A stretch of DNA of 64,000 nt from Edaphocola flava (GTDB lineage Bacteria; Bacteroidota; Bacteroidia; Chitinophagales; Chitinophagaceae). Positions 61,263 through 64,000 of this stretch are shown one piece after another. The notes under the pieces were generated by a model. It was given only the letters and a program-made list of their open reading frames with translations, ran no database searches and was not told the origin of the DNA. Each line of letters opens with the position of its first letter. Within the stretch, counting starts at the first letter, position 1. The stretch covers positions 648,487 through 712,486 of the forward strand of contig NZ_SAIQ01000002.1 in the NCBI RefSeq assembly GCF_004118155.1, in the 5' to 3' direction. The translations under genes were made by a program, and so were the position numbers.

Positions 61263-63995
61263 TTATTGTATGGCCAGGCCGTAATAGTAAAGCACTTCCT
61301 TCATCTTACCTGTACCATCTGTGATCTGCATTTTACCGTGTTGCAGACCATCGATGAAATTAGTGGCAGATAAAAGATTGCCTTTCTTATCGTACTCCTT
61401 TCTCATTCCCTGCAGCATATCATCTTTGTAGAATGATTCTTCAAGCTTCGAACCGTCTTCATTCCACCTGTTGTACAAGCCGTCGCACATTCCTTTTTTG
61501 AAGGTTCTTTCTTCGGCAAGCTTTCCATTACTGAAATAAAGTTTCTGCACACCTTCATACAAATTATTAACCCAGTTAAATTCCATTGCTTTAGCACCAT
61601 CTGCATAAAACGTTTTTACTACAGCCGTACCATTAGTAATCGGAATCATGGGTGCTTTCGTATTATCCTTGTTCAGATAAGCATAACCGATAAGCAAGCC
61701 ACGGTCATAGTACAGCAAGCCCGCTATTTTACCCTGTTCTCCGAAAATAATCGATTCGCCATGTCGCTCACCATTCACTGTGTTGAAGAGGTAGCGCAAT
61801 TGCTCTCCGCAATAGACTTTAGTCGGGCCGCTCTGTTCATCATCTATATATTCGTTTGTTTCTGTCAGATTTCCGGCAGCATCATATCTCTTTAAAGTGC
61901 CGTTCAGATCACCTTTGTGGTAGATTGCCGTAATCCATGGTTTACCGTTGGGGTGATATCTTTCAGATAAGCCCTCAAGTTGTCCCTGTTCAAAATTGCT
62001 GCGCTCGATAACCGTTTTATTATCCAGGTATTTCAGGTATGGGCCATTAAAGCTGCCATACTTAACCGGCACCGTGATACGTGTATTTCCGCTTGGGTAG
62101 CGAAGTACATAAACACCTTTCCCCTTCGGGAAATCTATTCTGGGAGCCGATTTGCCTGTAGTATCGTATTGGGTTACACCCAGCAGCATGCCGTTATCGT
62201 AATACTGTATGAAATCAATTTTTTCATTATAAAAATACGATACCTCCGGACCGGATCGTTCTCCGGCATTGAAGAAATTGCTTTTCGATACTTTACCGTT
62301 TGAAAAATAGTTCTGAAGCCCGTCCTGCAACTCATTTTCATGCAGATAACCCTGGCGGGATAGTTTTGAGGCATCTGAGAAAGAGGTATATGGACCCTCG
62401 TCCACTCCATTAACGGTAGTCTTCTCATAAGCCAGTGCCCCGGTCGAATGATAATATTTACTCGTTCCGTCAATAACACCATTGGTATACGGAATCTCCG
62501 ATTCTATGCCACCAAATTCCTGGTATGTTTTTACCAGTCCATGATTCTGTCCCTTTTTGTTCAGTGGTGCCGATTTTATTTTAACACCATATTCATTGTA
62601 GGTTTCCAGTAAGGTAAGGCCATTCTTATCCGCAGCTGTATAGATTACCTTTCCTTCAAGGTTTTTGTATTCAACAGCAACCGGCGAGCCGTTATCAAAA
62701 TTAACCGTTGCATATTTTACCTTGTTTTTATTGTAGCGCTCCAGCAATCCATGAAGTACGCCGTTTTTATACTGCTGGGTAAAATAGCTTTCTTTCTCAT
62801 CGTAGAAGTCCTGGCACAGGCCATTGAGTTCGCCATTAGTGTATTCATACACCATATCGGGATGCCCGCTTTTGAAAAACTTTTTATACGTCCCGTTCAA
62901 CTTTCCAAGTACATACTGTGCATCGAGTTTCAACTTACCGTTTTCATAATACTCTTTATAGATACCATCAAGTTTATTATTTCTGATAGAGTATTCTTTC
63001 TCCAGTTTGCCATTGGAGAAATATACCTTGTAAGACCCGTCTACAGCCTTATCCGCATCAGATTTGTCATAGACCATAGTATAATGTTCCTTTCCATTCG
63101 GGTGCAGATAGGTTACTTTAAAATTCCCGTCCTTATCTTTTACCTGAGTCGATGCTACCTGTCCATTGTACCAGTAATCGGTCCGGTCGTGGAATGAATG
63201 GTTTTGGTCATAGTTAATACTATACTCCATATTACCGTTGGTATAGTACTGCACGAACTGACCATTTTTGGCATTTCCGTCTGTATATGTTTCCTCCATG
63301 CGCAATTGACCATTCGGATGGTAATATTTCCAGATACCCTCTTTTTTTGTATTGGCATTGAATTTCCCTTCTGCACGCAGCATATGGCCTTCATAGGCCT
63401 TCATATACCCTTCTTTTAATTTGGTAAACATGATGTCGGCAGGTTTGCCTTCTACGAACATACCATCAATAAGCAGGTAATTTACCTTGTCCAGCGTACG
63501 TTTTTTGTAGTTCAGTTCCCGTGTACCCAGGATCATTCTGCGATAGGGATCTAGTATATCGGTAATAGAGGCTAACTTTTGTTTTCCTCTCTTACCGTCA
63601 ACATGTTTGTCTACAGATGCAATGCCATAACCCGAAAACAGGAACAGCATATAATCATCAAAAAGCCCTTTTTCCCGGATATCCAGCAGAAAGGGTACAT
63701 AGTATTGCATCACGAAGTTATTATCCTTTTCATCATATTGCAGTTTCTCAAAGATCACCTGCATCTGGCGGATAATAGCATCATCTATTTTGCCAGACAC
63801 TTTAAAATCCTTGCCCAGTGCAAGTTTAGAAGAGATCAGTTCATCAATCTCATCAAATAATTCGTGACGGTATACCGGTTTTTTGTCACGGTAATATCCC
63901 GCAGCATCATCCTTCATGGAGGCAATAGTTCCCAGTATCAGGATAGGAGAGCGTGCTTCGTCCAGATCTCCGGTACTTGATAGTGCACCTTGCAT
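61263..63995 (-). CDS. giant MORN-repeat (YwqK-like) protein, 5' end probably outside the window
   Basis: At least 910 residues. The frame stays open to the window edge and the first in-frame ATG (63995) has no signal peptide, so the true start is likely upstream. The N-terminal 180 residues are helical and non-repetitive (GTRELNYKKRTLDKVNYLL). From about residue 200 to the end there are some 25-30 tandem MORN-like units of about 23 residues: GxhxxYxxNGxLxxExxYxxG, for example YHPNGQLRMEETYTDGN, YYENGKLKLDAQYVLGK, YHPNGKPWITAIYHKGD. Such proteins are labelled YwqK-family antitoxin in databases without proof; binding or scaffolding is more likely. It is the first visible gene of a unit with the two DUF3857 genes. 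Confidence 0.85.
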   Translation of the reverse strand: MQGALSSTGDLDEARSPILILGTIASMKDDAAGYYRDKKPVYRHELFDEIDELISSKLALGKDFKVSGKIDDAIIRQMQVIFEKLQYDEKDNNFVMQYYVPFLLDIREKGLFDDYMLFLFSGYGIASVDKHVDGKRGKQKLASITDILDPYRRMILGTRELNYKKRTLDKVNYLLIDGMFVEGKPADIMFTKLKEGYMKAYEGHMLRAEGKFNANTKKEGIWKYYHPNGQLRMEETYTDGNAKNGQFVQYYTNGNMEYSINYDQNHSFHDRTDYWYNGQVASTQVKDKDGNFKVTYLHPNGKEHYTMVYDKSDADKAVDGSYKVYFSNGKLEKEYSIRNNKLDGIYKEYYENGKLKLDAQYVLGKLNGTYKKFFKSGHPDMVYEYTNGELNGLCQDFYDEKESYFTQQYKNGVLHGLLERYNKNKVKYATVNFDNGSPVAVEYKNLEGKVIYTAADKNGLTLLETYNEYGVKIKSAPLNKKGQNHGLVKTYQEFGGIESEIPYTNGVIDGTSKYYHSTGALAYEKTTVNGVDEGPYTSFSDASKLSRQGYLHENELQDGLQNYFSNGKVSKSNFFNAGERSGPEVSYFYNEKIDFIQYYDNGMLLGVTQYDTTGKSAPRIDFPKGKGVYVLRYPSGNTRITVPVKYGSFNGPYLKYLDNKTVIERSNFEQGQLEGLSERYHPNGKPWITAIYHKGDLNGTLKRYDAAGNLTETNEYIDDEQSGPTKVYCGEQLRYLFNTVNGERHGESIIFGEQGKIAGLLYYDRGLLIGYAYLNKDNTKAPMIPITNGTAVVKTFYADGAKAMEFNWVNNLYEGVQKLYFSNGKLAEERTFKKGMCDGLYNRWNEDGSKLEESFYKDDMLQGMRKEYDKKGNLLSATNFIDGLQHGKMQITDGTGKMKEVLYYYGLAIQ

Positions 63996-64000
63996 TGCGA

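Noticed and set aside
1-64000. tRNA, rRNA, CRISPR arrays, transposases, prophage genes
   Set aside because: No tRNA T-loop plus cloverleaf, no rRNA signature, no regularly spaced direct repeats and no integrase or transposase frame were seen on either strand.

Overview
The window looks like chromosomal DNA from a Bacteroidota member, most likely Chitinophagaceae or a close relative. The evidence is: repeated promoters of the Bacteroidota form TTG-N19-21-TAnnTTTG; almost no Shine-Dalgarno sequences; two secreted proteins with type IX secretion (T9SS) C-terminal sorting domains plus a PorT-like protein next to ubiE/menG; a fused SecDF; a DUF2027-Smr protein; and a tgt-lptG pair. There is no rRNA, tRNA, CRISPR array or recognisable transposase. 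Apart from one AT-rich cassette the region reads as an ordinary core chromosome.

Layout. 1-3.4 kb: a B12-binding-type radical SAM protein, convergent with a polyprenyl synthetase. 3.4-6.2 kb: an L,D-transpeptidase-like protein, then a very AT-rich two-gene cassette (4568-6105) with its own consensus promoter and a 62-nt perfect palindrome as terminator. 6.2-9.7 kb: a large T9SS cargo protein and a DoxX-like protein. 9.7-13.0 kb: an overlapping five-gene operon (two GNATs, AAA ATPase, YggS, glutamine amidotransferase), divergent from a MocR/PdxR-type regulator whose promoter sits inside a candidate operator. 15-25 kb: secDF, Smr protein, small membrane proteins, pyrF-trmD, a TRIC-type channel with an NlpC/P60 lipoprotein, lgt and porT. 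25-35.2 kb: menG/ubiE, a GNAT, and rpoB-rpoC transcribed from a strong promoter without the usual rplKAJL genes in front. 35-41.5 kb: a DinB fusion, several uncharacterised proteins (one resembling alkyladenine glycosylase, one a membrane-embedded alpha/beta hydrolase), a PfpI-like protein and a PPOX-family protein. 42-53 kb: trxB, tgt-lptG, an rfaE2-like nucleotidyltransferase with a flippase-like membrane protein, ileS followed by a DksA-like protein carrying a long Lys/Ala/Pro-rich tail, and a second T9SS cargo protein. 53.8-64 kb: recQ, class I fructose-bisphosphate aldolase, two DUF3857 paralogues and a giant MORN-repeat protein cut by the window edge.

The most interesting candidates are the AT-rich two-gene cassette, read here as a possible nucleic-acid-sensing, membrane-acting defence module; a roughly 195-bp MITE-like intergenic repeat in two inverted copies whose hairpin shows compensatory base changes; and an unusual set of long, perfect-stem terminators shared by convergent genes.
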